Source: Pontederia crassipes
Lineage: Eukaryota > Streptophyta > Magnoliopsida > Commelinales > Pontederiaceae
Direction: 5' to 3'
DNA length: 64,000 nt
Assembly: GCA_030549335.1 (NCBI GenBank)
Contig: CM060194.1
Span: forward strand, 34,678,171-34,742,170
The position numbers and the translations under genes were made by a program. Below the pieces are notes generated by a model. That model had not been told where the DNA came from. It did not search any database and worked only from the letters and a program-made list of their open reading frames with translations. Within the stretch, counting starts at the first letter, position 1. Each line of letters opens with the position of its first letter. This document shows, piece after piece, positions 53,842-64,000 of this stretch.

Positions 53842-55343
53842 ATAGAGGAGTAAAGTAAGAAAATGAATGAGAAACATCTTTTCATTAGTACTCACAAAAG
53901 GTAAGTTGATTTCTCCTACTCTATGTTTTCATCTCTTTTGAATTCGGTGTGACATCGATTATTGTATGTATTGAATATGTTTTAGATATGTTATGAATTG
54001 ATTTCGAGAAATGCAGTTATAAAAAGTATATCTGAATGATTGTATGATTACATATTTGAAAAGCATATATGATATGAACAGATTATGAGAAGTACAATCT
54101 TATTTCGTTTGAAATGATATTTGATATGATTCATTTTCTGATATTTGAGATACGATTGTTATATGATGAATCATGCACCTGCATCTGTCTGCATTGCATG
54201 TATGCTGATTGGAGCTAAGTGCTACATCGCTGATCACGATGGGAGTCATCTCTAGAGTCCAATTCATCATTCTGTTTTCCAATAATGGGATGAGATAGGC
54301 TGGAGCTAAGTGCCATGCGGAACTAAGTGCCACATCGTGAGTAGTCACAATGGGGGCCACCTCTAGAATTCGTAGGGGCTACCCCTAGAGTCCATCTATT
54401 GCTATATGATTTGTTTCCCGGAAGGGATGAGGTAGAATAAAGCTAAGTGCTACATCGCTCGTCACGATGGGAGTCACCTCTAGAGTTCACCTACTGACCA
54501 CTTGTCAGTTGGTTATCCGTGCATACATATGAGAGTGTTGCATTGCATACACATGCTTGATATGGTTAAATAACAATGATTGTGAATAGAGTGAGATGAT
54601 TTCGATTGGAATGTTATATATGTATTTATTAAACGTATGAAAATAATGATTTTGATATTATGATTAATGCTTATATTTTTATGTTCGCATAACTTATGAG
54701 TTATCGAGCTATTTTTGCTCATAATGTTATTTCTAATATTTTTCAGATTCATATGGTTCTTTGGGGATCGAGCGAGGTGATAGTCGTAAAAGAATTCTAT
54801 AACACCATTGGTGGTATGATGAGAGGATTTATGCTTCTCGTATTTTTCTATTAAGATGTCAAGAGAACTAGTCGTGTTTGTTACTTATGTCAAAATAAGT
54901 TTTATTAAAAATAAAGTCATTTTGTCAAATGTACAACTTAAGATGTATCGATTTGCTCTGAAATGATCATTATAAGTTGGGTAATTTGTTTAAGGAAACT
55001 TCTATTCTTATGTTATAAAAAAAATCATCATGTTTTCGCATTTCTTCATGATTTTATTTGATCGTCCATAATGAGTCGCGGACTCCGGTTTAAATCGTGA
55101 TTTAAATCGAAGTCGTGACAGAGCGCCCTTCTTTTCATTTTTTATTTTTTAATATTATTTTATATAATTTTTTAAAAAATAAATGCCACATCAATCAAAT
55201 GATCGGGAAAGTGGGTATTTCCGATCGAGAGGGCATTTCGTGAAATAAATTATAAGATGGAAGGCAGTCTTGTTATAAAGTAAAGTTGAAGGATAGCGCT
55301 AGGAAAATGGCTAAAGTTGAAGAGTGTTTGTTGTAATTTACTC

Positions 55344-55749
55344 AAATCTTAGGTCATTGCAATCTTTCCCTTTTAGGAGGCTCAACATTCTCGTTGAACA
55401 ATCTGTGTTGATTCATGGCTCATATTTTTCACACGACTCAAGTTTACACGTGAAGTTGATATTGATACCATAATGTACACTCCCTTACTCAATTACGACA
55501 TTATTCATTTTGGATTCTTAGCCTACACAAATTTAAAATATGTCTTGATAGGTGAAGAGTATAACTACATATTAATCATAACCACCTCTATGTTTTGCCC
55601 ATATGAGATTATATATTGATATTTTTGGTCCTAAACATTGGATCATTACATTATAATATTATTTATAGAAATTTAACTTTATTCATTATAATCTTGTTTA
55701 ATAGTAGACGCTCAAGTGATATATAAATAGATTATCAAATTTATTTAAC
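55344..55749. other. Flank of the MULE nest
   Basis: Contains the second copy of the 140-bp repeat (55472-55640). Otherwise AT-rich with no gene. Confidence 0.5.
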
Positions 55750-57400
55750 TAATATGAACTTGAAAGTTTTCATAATTTCAACTGATGATAAAAAGAATAT
55801 TCCAACAAAGTTCGATGATCATGATATGAACGTGAAAGTTTCCATAAATGCAACCAATGATAGGAAGGAAGTTCCAATAAAGTTTGATAATCAAGATTAG
55901 TGTTGTGAATCTCAGAGATAGAGAAATTGAAGATAATAAAAAAAATCTTGTAATTTACAATTGATCCAATTACAAGATCGAGGGCAAAATAACTTTAGGC
56001 TATAATAGAAAATCATTTTCGATGTGTGCCTAATGACTATGGATCAGATCCAACTTCTCAACGCATTAAACATTAGGCCACATGAAAAGTCAACATAATT
56101 TGGATCAAATAAATAATTATTTAACCATATTTATTTGAAGGGTTTAATGGGGTTGCTCCCAACTTAGGTTGGGAGCACCCTCCTCCCAACTTATCTGGAC
56201 CGTTCGATGGGATCGGACAGTCTGGGACCATATTTATTTTGCGAAGATGGATGTCTGGGAGAGGGTGGCAGAGGTGAAGGAGGGCAAGGGAGGAAGAGGG
56301 TGGCGGAGGCAGAGGAAGGCAGGGGTGGCGGCCGCAACAGAGTCCGGCGATGGCGCAGCGGGAGTTGGCCCTGTGGTGGCTGGGATGGTGGGAGTTGCAG
56401 GAGGCAATGGCGACAGTGTCAGATATCGTCCGGCGGAGGAAGACACGTAGCGAGGGCGGCTCGCGGAGAAGGCGGCGGCAAGGTGCGGAATGTGGCACTG
56501 AGGTCTTGCTCGGGCGGCGACCTGCTCGAGCGGTGACGACCTACGAATGCGACTACGGTGGCGAGGGCTTGCTCGGACGGCGGCGACTCGCGAAGATGAC
56601 GGCGACATGCCGAACCAAGTCCCCTCCCCTCGCGCCCTCTCAGCTCTCTCTCTCTCTCGTTCTCCGCCCTCTCTCTCTCGCTCTCTACGCCCTCCGGACG
56701 AGCACCTCGTCGTCGCGCCGCCGAACCATAGAAAGGGACTCTGATGGAGCCGATCCGGAGATGGGTCACGACCGAGCGAGTGCGGGCAGTGACGAGGGGT
56801 CGTCCTCGGTGGCGATGGAGAGTTCACCGGACCCAACTCACGGCCGCCTCCCCTGCCTTCCTCCACCTTTGCCTTCGCCATCCTCTCCCTCTCCCAAAAG
56901 TAGCCTCGCGAAATCTAGACCGTTGGATGGGGATCAAACGATCCAAATAATTGGGAGCAGGGTGCTCCCAACTTAAGTTGGGGTACCCCATTAAACCCTT
57001 ATTTGAAATTAATTATACATGAAATATGTTATGTTAATTGGGAGCACCCCCATTAAACCCTTATTTGAAATTAATTATACATGAAATATGCTATACTTGT
57101 AAGCTAAATTAAGCTCTTCTCTTACACCCCAAATTATGGTTTCTAGGATTCATAAATATTGGTATTTGTAATTAATTTAAGCATTATTGAATCTATTAAA
57201 TTTTGACTTAATTGTTTTTATTGTGAGGGAATTTCTGCAATCTATTCTTCATGAACTTTCACTATTAATTAGAAGATAATCTTGTGATTAAATCTATTAA
57301 TTTATAATATTGATTACTTGATTCACCAGTAATATTGAGGTTGATAATTCATTTTTTCCTCTTGATTATTCTGGTCTGCATCATTATTTAGTATCGTATC
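55750..57400 (+). mobile_element. Gypsy LTR related to the 11.4-17.6 kb element, interrupted
   Basis: After removing the MULE at 56140-56998 it aligns with the 11417-12150 LTR: ACATGAAAAGTCAACATAAT, CTTACACCCCAAATTATG and TCTATTAAATTTTGACTTAA. Its first 72 bp are duplicated (55752 and 55824). A primer-binding-like TGGTATTAGAGTC follows at 57404-57416 and a leader like that at 12160-12600 continues to about 57780. No second LTR was found. Confidence 0.8.
56140..56998. mobile_element. 859-bp non-autonomous MULE with GC-rich cargo
   Basis: Flanked by TTATTTGAA (56131-56139 and 56999-57007). The ends GGGTTTAATGGGGTTGCTCC and the complement of GGGGTACCCCATTAAACCC are inverted repeats extending about 60 bp, including TTGGGAGCACCCT. 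The body is GC-rich. Overlapping long frames on both strands (up to 215 codons) are Arg/Ser/Pro low complexity and are not called genes. It could be a Pack-MULE carrying a gene fragment, unproven. Confidence 0.92.
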
Positions 57401-57403
57401 GGT

Positions 57404-57416
57404 TGGTATTAGAGTC
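57404..57416 (+). promoter_or_regulatory. Primer-binding site following the 55.7-57.4 kb LTR
   Basis: TGGTATTAGAGTC has two differences from TGGTATCAGAGCC, the initiator-Met type. Its place right after the LTR supports both calls. Confidence 0.7.
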
Positions 57417-57830
57417 GTATTTTTTATTCGTTTTTCTAACTATTTTTCATTATTCAACTCGTCTCATATTTTAGTTCTAAAAAAAGTTGTTGGCTCTTAT
57501 CTCTAATTCTTTTTTCTCTTTTCTTCCTTATCAAAATCTAGTTTAGTATTTCTTACCAATATCTAGTTTTAGAAAAAATCTCATGAAAAAAATTTTGAAA
57601 AAAAGGAACAAAAGACTGAAAAGGAAACTGCAAAAAAAGAGAAAAGGGAGGAACAAGAAAAAAAATCTGGAAAAATCCAAAAAAATGAAAAATTTGATAA
57701 AAAGGAAGCCAAAATAAAGGGTTAAGGAAAAGAAAATAAAGAGGTGAAAGAAAAGAGGCAGCCCCGGCAAAAAATGAAGAAGTTGTTGTGAGCCCAACAC
57801 TTTCCTCTCGAGTATGAGCAAGTTCTATTC
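57417..57830. other. Retrotransposon leader remnant
   Basis: T-rich then A-rich sequence resembling the untranslated leader at 12160-12600 of the related element. Open frames are A/T homopolymer artefacts. Confidence 0.5.
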
Positions 57831-57895
57831 CATCAATAGTAGGAATGCAAGCAACTCGGTGAGCACACACGTTGCTTGCATTCCTACTATTGATG
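57831..57895. repeat. Perfect 25-bp inverted repeat with 15-nt loop
   Basis: The arms at 57831-57855 (CATCAATAGTAGGAATGCAA then GCAAC) and 57871-57895 are exact reverse complements; the loop is 57856-57870. Flanks do not pair further. No known transposon end or miRNA was recognised. Confidence 0.95.
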
Positions 57896-58299
57896 TGAGC
57901 GCACAGAGTATTACAAGTTTCTCTTCAGAAATAATATGTTGGAATTTGAAATACAATAGATTGTGTGTTACATTGGTGAATTGCGTCCTATAATTCATGA
58001 TCGGATCGATATGTAAACCACTTACACCCTATCCGATAGTATCACCCTTGATAAGAAAGTAGAGCGTCAACTTGATAAGGGTTCCATATCCAACCATTGG
58101 GGTTTTGAATCTACCAATCTTGTTGATTCCAAAACTATTCAACAACCTGCACAAGAGAGCGTAGCTCCTCACCAAAGTTGAGACACTTCTTTGACCACCA
58201 TCATCAACCCAAGAGGAGTAGCAATCACAAAGAGAACTTCTAAGTATTCTAAACTTGATCAAGTGATTTGTTATTATTTCCCCAGTTCATCTTACTCAA

Positions 58300-59180
58300 C
58301 TTGTGATGCACTACTACTTCTTTTGGCGTCACAAGGGGTGAAACCGAAAAATCAATCGTTTAAATTCAAATTCAAAACTTCAACGGAAACCAACGTTTCA
58401 AAAATAAACTAATTCTAAAAATTTCCAAAAAATAAATTCGTCTATGTCATGTACAATAATTCATATATATTTCATCATGAACAATTAACTTCAAAACTTT
58501 AATCATCACAGACAGTTATAAGGATATTACTGACAATTCAAAAAGTGGGAACACATGCCCAAAAATAACGAGTCACAAGTTCACTCTCAAAACAAAATCA
58601 TGAGCCAGATGCTCATGAACCATATAACGTGAGCGTCTATCGCTTCACACAATAATTCAACATCTCCAAAATCTTTCAAAGCATTCTTCGAAAAACTAAT
58701 CCATATAAGAATACTCAATAAAATGTAAAGTTAGCAATATGATAATCACGCCTCTCACATATGCTCGTTTTCTAGCCCCTTTACATTTCTTATTTCATGC
58801 TATGCAAGCTTTCATTCATTACCTGAAAAAATTAAGTAAGAGGAGTGAGCATTAAGAAGCTTAGTGAGTAAAATAACTATCTCAAATATTAAAACAGATA
58901 AGAAAAATCAACATCTTTAATTTTAGAAATCATTCCAAACCTTTTTCAAATTTTCAAGAAAATTCATTTAAATAATTATCATACCAAAATAAATGCCATG
59001 AGTGCACATGAATGGTAATAAGATAACATCATAAAATTTGAAGAAATATCATCAAACACGGATATCCATACCACTCGTCAATCGAGTGATTCTTCACACG
59101 CCACACGTGTCATTATGTCGCCACATGGTGGCTATTCTAATTCCGTCCCTCATGTCACTATATCGTCATAGGACGTTGAA
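58300..59180 (-). mobile_element. Possible minus-strand Tekay-like LTR fragment
   Basis: On the minus strand it reads like the 3' part of the 51950-55120 LTR. A GTGGCGACATAATGACACG segment is followed by AT-rich DNA, then TATTTTACTCACTAAGC and TTTTTTCAGGTAATG. Similarity is of layout and short words rather than close identity. Confidence 0.4.
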
Positions 59181-60772
59181 CCAATGTTTTCATAATCGGA
59201 CCAGACTCATCATTGGGTCACGGTTGGACCGATCCGATTGAGTTCGACTGCATTGAACCGGATTTTATTAAAATAATATTATTTATAATAATTATAAAGA
59301 TATAACATAAAAATATTGTACTAATAACTTATTAAAAATATTAAAAAAATAATATAACACATTTCTATTTATTAAAAGTTATAATATAAATAGGTTATTA
59401 TTAATTTAATATCCATTATTTAATGATGATTGATGTTATATTAATAAATTTTATCTTAAATTATTCTTATTTCTTTTTTTAGCACTTTCCTTTTTATTTT
59501 ATGCCCTTTGATCAATTTTCATTTTAATATTATTTAATTTTAAATACTTACCTTTTTTATTTCAATTCCTATTTAATTCTATACATACCAATTCCCTCCT
59601 CTTTTTGACGTTATGGTCGGTGCTCACATCAGGGAGAAATGCATCAAGTTACTGTCTGTATGAAAATTAATCACAAATTACTTATAGGTTCCTTGATTTC
59701 GGTTTCAGACCATCCTCCGACGTTTCTGACGATTTGCCCTCAGAGTTTGTCGGCAAGGGAAAGGAAAATGTGCACATTATATTTATTAGCGGTTATGTGA
59801 ACTGATTTTAAATAATAATATTTATTATTGATGAAAAGGTGATCGGTGATTATGTTTGATGTTCTGACAAGTGCGACATTGGTTTCGAGAGCGTGGTTGC
59901 GACATTGGTTTCGAGAGCATAGTTTCATTATTATCGTAAGGATGATTGGTGACCGAAACTATTTATAAGATTTAATTTTATAATTGATAAGAATTAGTTA
60001 TAGGGTCTAATTCGAATTTTTATATGCTTAATTGAATATGATAGGTGGATGTCCGTTGAGATTTGGATATGGTGTTATTAGTTGGCGATTTCTTTTCCCT
60101 TATCGATAAGCATGCTAAAAATCTATAGTGATGATCGATTTATGAAAATTAGTGTTTACAATAGATTATGAACTTAGGTAAGAAAATTATAAATTATAAC
60201 TCTAGGTACCAAGATGTCGTTAGGAAGGATTATTATGAAGTGACTAAAGAACTAAAAGATAAATGATATCTAGAAGTTATAAATGTCTTAAATGATAATG
60301 TTATGTTCTTAAATAAAGTTTAAATGGATGTAATAGATATTTCTCTCCTTTGAACAAATTCGGATGGAAGGTAGTTGAGACTTAAAGAATCAAAGGTGAA
60401 CTTATCTCTTCGGAGTGATGACATTGTTCCATCCGATGTGGAATAAATTTTCGTGATAATTTCCTTCATGCATGTTCATATATTTGTATGTTTTATATTT
60501 GTGTCAGACTTGTGACATTTTATTATGAATTTTGGAAAGCCGTCGAAGTTTATCCTTGTGAAATTGAGGTGAATATTTGATTTTTGAAAAAGAAAGTTTA
60601 TATGATGGTTTCTAATTCTAAACTTTTATTTGGAAATTGCATACATGCATTATGTGCATTACATGTAAAAATCCGCATAAGACGAAATATTTCAACTCGG
60701 AAGATTGGCCAACTCTGAGTATACCGGTTGGCGTTCGGTTTGCTCTGTGTCGATATAGTGACACGAGGAGCG
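59181..60772. other. AT-rich DNA, possibly part of a CGGACC-family element
   Basis: Begins with ATGTTTTCATAATCGGACC, the same kind of terminus as at 41109 and 60783; no partner end was found. A short tandem of GCGACATTGGTTTCGAGAGC lies at about 59873-59925. No gene. Confidence 0.45.
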
Positions 60773-60782
60773 GTTCAATGCA

Positions 60783-60901
60783 ATGTTGTTAAAACTGGAC
60801 CGGACTGGCCGGTTCAATCGCGAATCGGCTGGTGATCCGGTCCAGTTGAGTGTCCAAACCATTTTTGGCATTGAACCGGGTGGTTGAACCGGTTCTACCC
60901 A
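60783..60901. mobile_element. 119-bp CGGACC-family TIR element with target duplication
   Basis: Flanked by GTTCAATGCA (60773-60782 and 60902-60911). Starts ATGTTGTTAAAACTGGACCG and contains dense CCGGTT/AACCGG words. It is a very short internal deletion derivative of the family at 41109. Confidence 0.7.
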
Positions 60902-60911
60902 GTTCAATGCA

Positions 60912-61560
60912 GATTTTCAAAAAGAAAATTTTAAAAATTGATAAAAATAGGAAAGTTGAATGAGAAAAAAAGGAAAGAAATATAAGGAAGATGAACTCGG
61001 TTGAAACCCCTCGTCAAACTCGTCGAAAAAGTCATCGAAAAGGTTGTCGAAAAATCCTAATCTCGGTCATCTATGAGATTAGGAGCACAAACACATTTAC
61101 AACCCCATAAAATGAACTTAATCGACTTGAGGATCATGCACAACTCACTAGGAGAAAGATCGGCGCAAATCGGAGCCGGAATCACCGCGGCGAACTCTCC
61201 CCCCCTCTTCTCTCACGTTCTATACTTCTTATGTTGTGCGCAGTAGACCGATCATCTCCTACCATATGTCAAAATATTTGTTTTATCGCGCTCTTTCCAA
61301 CGGTACCTCACACGCGAAAAACGGTGTTCGAACGTCGGAGAACGAGCGACCGAAAGGTGGCAGCGACTGGGTTCATGTGCGCGGCATTGTACCTGGCCGT
61401 CGAGTGAAAGGGAGGATATGAGTTTTCTCTCTCCTCCTTTCCACGTATTTATAGTTTTTTTTTCATTTTTTTCTGCCAAAAGACCAAACTGCCCCTCTTC
61501 TTTTAAAGTATTTACATTTTTTTTATATATGTTATAATTACAATATTCATAAAAATAAGG
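60912..61560 (-). mobile_element. Possible LTR promoter region, minus strand
   Basis: On the minus strand a TATAAATACGTGG box (61440-61452) precedes a GC-richer transcribed-leader-like segment with CTCGACGGCCAGGTACAATG and TCTTTCTCCTAGTGAGTTG. This layout is that of a gypsy LTR U3/R/U5 and could be the other part of the fragment at 58300-59180. No ends were identified. Confidence 0.35.
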
Positions 61561-61605
61561 TTAATTAGATGAGAATTTATTATTTATTGTATATATAGAG
61601 ATAGG

Positions 61606-63725
61606 TATATTATGGTGCACACACATTTGTGTATGCACCCTGCAATCCCAAGATCTCAGCCGTCGAATCCAAATAAACGGTTGAGATCAAAAAGTCAAAT
61701 AGGCGGGGATTCAAGGACGGTTCAACAGGTTCCATAGGAAAAAAATATCACTCGGTCGGTTCAGCAGGAGCATTCCAATACGGGTGCCACTGTCCGTCAG
61801 ATACAGCACACCCCCTTCCTCAACGATATGAAAGCTTCTCTCCAACAAGTGCCATCGCTCATCGAATCTCGAAGTTCGCTGGATCTGCAGGCACCACAAG
61901 ATCACGAAGTTCGCCGGATCTCTGAAGAAGGTGTTGGTAGATCTAAAGCACCATCGCCGTCGGGATTCGAAGATTGGGAATATCTCGGACTCCTCTCTCC
62001 TCAGTAGGCATCGCCGGAATAAAAGAGGTCCGTGAGCTTATCTCCTCTCGCTCGTGTTCCTCCAAGCACAATAAAAAAAAAGGAGTAAACAATTGAGTTC
62101 TTATTTATGTAATCAATTGGAAAAATAAAATAGTCAAATTTGAGTTCTTATTTATGTTCCCGGCGAAATGTTGTTACTCGGAGCTTTGCTTTGCTTGCCA
62201 TGAAGTTTATGTAATCAATTAATCATGGTATGGCGTGCCGCTGCTGTTGTTGTTGGCTATCGTCTCTTCCGGTTCTATCAAGTATCAACCTATTGCAGCG
62301 TGTTAATATCCTGCTGTATTTTTATGTCTTATTATAATGTCATTTTATTGCCTAGTGGCAGAATCATAATAACAAAAATGGTTCCAAATCAAAGAAGTTT
62401 GAAGCTGGTGATCACAATGAAAAGATGACTGGCAGTTTTATCTCTAAGTATTTATTACGGTTGTAGTATTGGTTCACTCTAACAGCATTCGTATTCTACA
62501 TCTTCTGTCCATTATCAAAAGTAAATAGTGATGATCAGGGGAAAAACACTTTCGCTTCCAATATCATATGAAGTCACACTTGTTAAAAAAAGTTTTAAAA
62601 AGTATTTACAGTCTTATAATCATTCATATGTTCTTCGTGAATAGAGTAACTACAAGCAGGATTGATTTTCCAAAAGAGTCCTCAAGTATTTTGTTCCAAG
62701 GAAGAATAGAGTAAATATGAAACGTGAGAATCCAGAAAAAAATGTGACATAGCTAGTACAACACTGATTGGTTCAACAATATCTCTTCTAGCTCACATAT
62801 ACACTGATATAGCTGATACAACATTGATTTGATGAAAAAAAAAATTGCCTCAATAAGCATATGAAAATGCATCCATCGCTTTCTCTTCCAGCTCCTGCAG
62901 GTCACATAAAAATTTGTTATCTATTATGAAATTCACTTTCAACTCCGTTGAGAATAGTTGTAAGTAATTAGAAACTGCGAGAAAGCCTCAAAGAAAGAAT
63001 CCGTGAGAAAGCCTTTGTGAAGATAACTTCACCAGCATGAACAGTGAAGGAAACTTCGCTTGCTTACACGTTAAGGAAAGCAAAATGACAATGGAAATAT
63101 ATTGAAGCATAAAAATTATTCGGATGTCTTGAAGAATGTAATGAATTGAAAAGAAACCTACCTATCAAAGATCTATTGTAAATCTGTTATGAGAAAACAA
63201 GGAAGAGTTTAGTTGTCATAGATCTATTGCGAAAAACAAGGAACCAAATAAATTCGTTGCAAAAAAATAAAAGAAAAGAATAAGATCCCGGTGGCTGACA
63301 CTTATTGTAGATAGAAAATGGAGCACAATCCATCGAAGAGAGTGGAAAAATCGGACGGCACTTGCAGTGGAGAGAAACCAGCGTCGCACAACATTTTTAC
63401 CCTATCTTTGATGGATTGCCTCTAGAGGGTGAAAACTTGAGAAGAAATGCCAGGGGGGAAAATCTCATGCAAGAGTAATACTTGAGCAGAATCGTGAGGG
63501 GAAATATCTGAGCAGAATCACGAGGGGGATAGAACGGAGAACGCCTGAGCAAAATTCAAGGGGGAGGTGGTGAACTGGATAAACGAGGTTTCTCATTTGT
63601 AAATGAACCAGAGCAAGCCCTTGAACCACGGACGGTTCATCACTTAGACCGCACCTTTAAGAAAGATGTTGGGATTGCACGGTGCATACACAAATACCGT
63701 GATGTGTGTATGCACCATAATATAT
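61606..63725. mobile_element. 2.1-kb TIR element with hairpin-like ends
   Basis: The left end 61606-61650 (TATATTATGGTGCACACACA to TGCAATCCCA) is an inverted copy of the right end 63670-63725 (TGGGATTGCACGGTGCATAC to CACCATAATATA). Each end also contains its own imperfect palindrome around GGTGCATACACA. The inside has GC-richer patches (61700-62030, 63300-63600) that could be captured gene pieces, but no transposase or recognisable domain. No target duplication was fixed. Confidence 0.72.
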
Positions 63726-64000
63726 CATATATATATATATATATATATCATTTGTCTTATTCTCTTAATCATCATCTTAAAGTAATCAATATTTTTCATT
63801 AACTACTTATTATTATTATGCTTGTATTTAAATTTCAAAATAATTCCTTTTCATTAAAAGTAGAATTTAATTCAATTTCAAATTCAGGCTAAAATTTTAT
63901 CCCGTCCAATTTTGATCAAACCGTCATAAAATTCGGAATCAAATTTATTTTCATTAGTTTTTTAAAAATTTATCTACCACAATTGGTCAAGCTTTTTAAG
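63726..64000. other. AT-rich DNA to the window end
   Basis: A (TA)n tract followed by AT-rich sequence; no gene seen. Confidence 0.5.

Larger units (their letters stand above)
51950..55120 (+). mobile_element. 3.17-kb solo LTR (Tekay/Del-like) with 5-bp target duplication
   Basis: Starts TGTGACGGCCAATAATTT and ends AAGTCGTGACA, flanked by GAGCG at 51945-51949 and 55121-55125. No gag-pol. The 3' part (54200-54490) repeats GAGCTAAGTGC(T/C)ACATCG and CACCTCTAGAGT blocks, as in long LTRs of plant Tekay chromoviruses. Only one LTR remains, as after LTR-LTR recombination; a LARD-like element is less likely. Confidence 0.85.
46814..55343. mobile_element. MULE of the GTAAATTAC family expanded by nested insertions
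   Basis: The left end GGAGTAAATTACGTCAAATG matches the 44033 element. The right end, about 55126-55343, ends GTTGTAATTTACTC and matches that element's right part, including GGGCATTTCGTGAA and AGGCAGTCTTGTTA. The cargo is GC-rich (47090-47415). Inside sit a gypsy element (47418-51891) and a solo LTR (51950-55120). The flanking 9-mers AAACCCTAT and AAATCTTAG agree at only 6 of 9 positions, so the pairing of the two ends is inferred. Confidence 0.62.

Noticed and set aside
56234-56976. Arg/Ser-rich frames of 208-215 codons on both strands
   Set aside because: They lie inside the 859-bp MULE with no domain, no splice support and equal openness on opposite strands. A captured fragment is possible but not a called gene.
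58029-58262. 77-codon minus-strand frame ending in LIKGDTIG
   Set aside because: It looks vaguely protein-like but matches no family I know and lies next to LTR-like remains; not enough to call.

Overview
The window reads as nuclear DNA of a flowering plant. It has spliced genes with GT-AG introns, AT-rich intergenic DNA, (AT)n and (GA)n microsatellites, and dense nested LTR retrotransposons, MULEs and a CACTA element. The GC-rich first exons (the gene cut at the left edge and the trihelix gene) hint at a monocot, but this is only a hint. I see no bacterial, organellar or viral gene content.

Four host genes are supported. (1) 2-184 (+): 3' end of a DUF868-family protein. (2) 5301-8379 (-): ribosomal protein S13 (uS15), five coding exons, 151 aa; its last 11 codons lie 2.3 kb from exon 4. 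(3) 21414-23621 (-): two-exon trihelix transcription factor of the PETAL LOSS type, 544 aa, with a GA/CT-rich leader. (4) 33611-36557 (-): four-coding-exon coiled-coil protein of unknown function, 830 aa, with a 66-residue tandem duplication and a 5'UTR intron. They look like unrelated single genes, not a cluster.

The rest is mobile DNA and intergenic sequence. 11417-17645 is a Ty3/gypsy element with both LTRs, a 5-bp target duplication, a lost reverse transcriptase and a small insertion in its 3' LTR. 26522-27772 is a recent 625-bp tandem duplication. 41109-41727 is a TIR element with a matched target duplication. 43320-46090 holds minus-strand gypsy remains split by a 1.03-kb MULE. 46814-55343 is a nest: MULE-type ends enclose a degenerate gypsy element, whose 3' LTR holds a complete 1.52-kb CACTA element, and also a 3.17-kb solo LTR with target duplication. 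55750-57416 is another gypsy LTR split by an 859-bp MULE with 9-bp target duplication. 57831-57895 is a perfect 25-bp hairpin. 61606-63725 is a 2.1-kb TIR element.

The best leads are the detached last exon of RPS13, the internally duplicated coiled-coil gene, the MULE family carrying G-run/C-run cargo, the MULE end duplicated beside its parent, the orphan promoter-like GGCCCA cluster near 31.4 kb, and the 57.8-kb hairpin. I found no convincing new multi-gene system.
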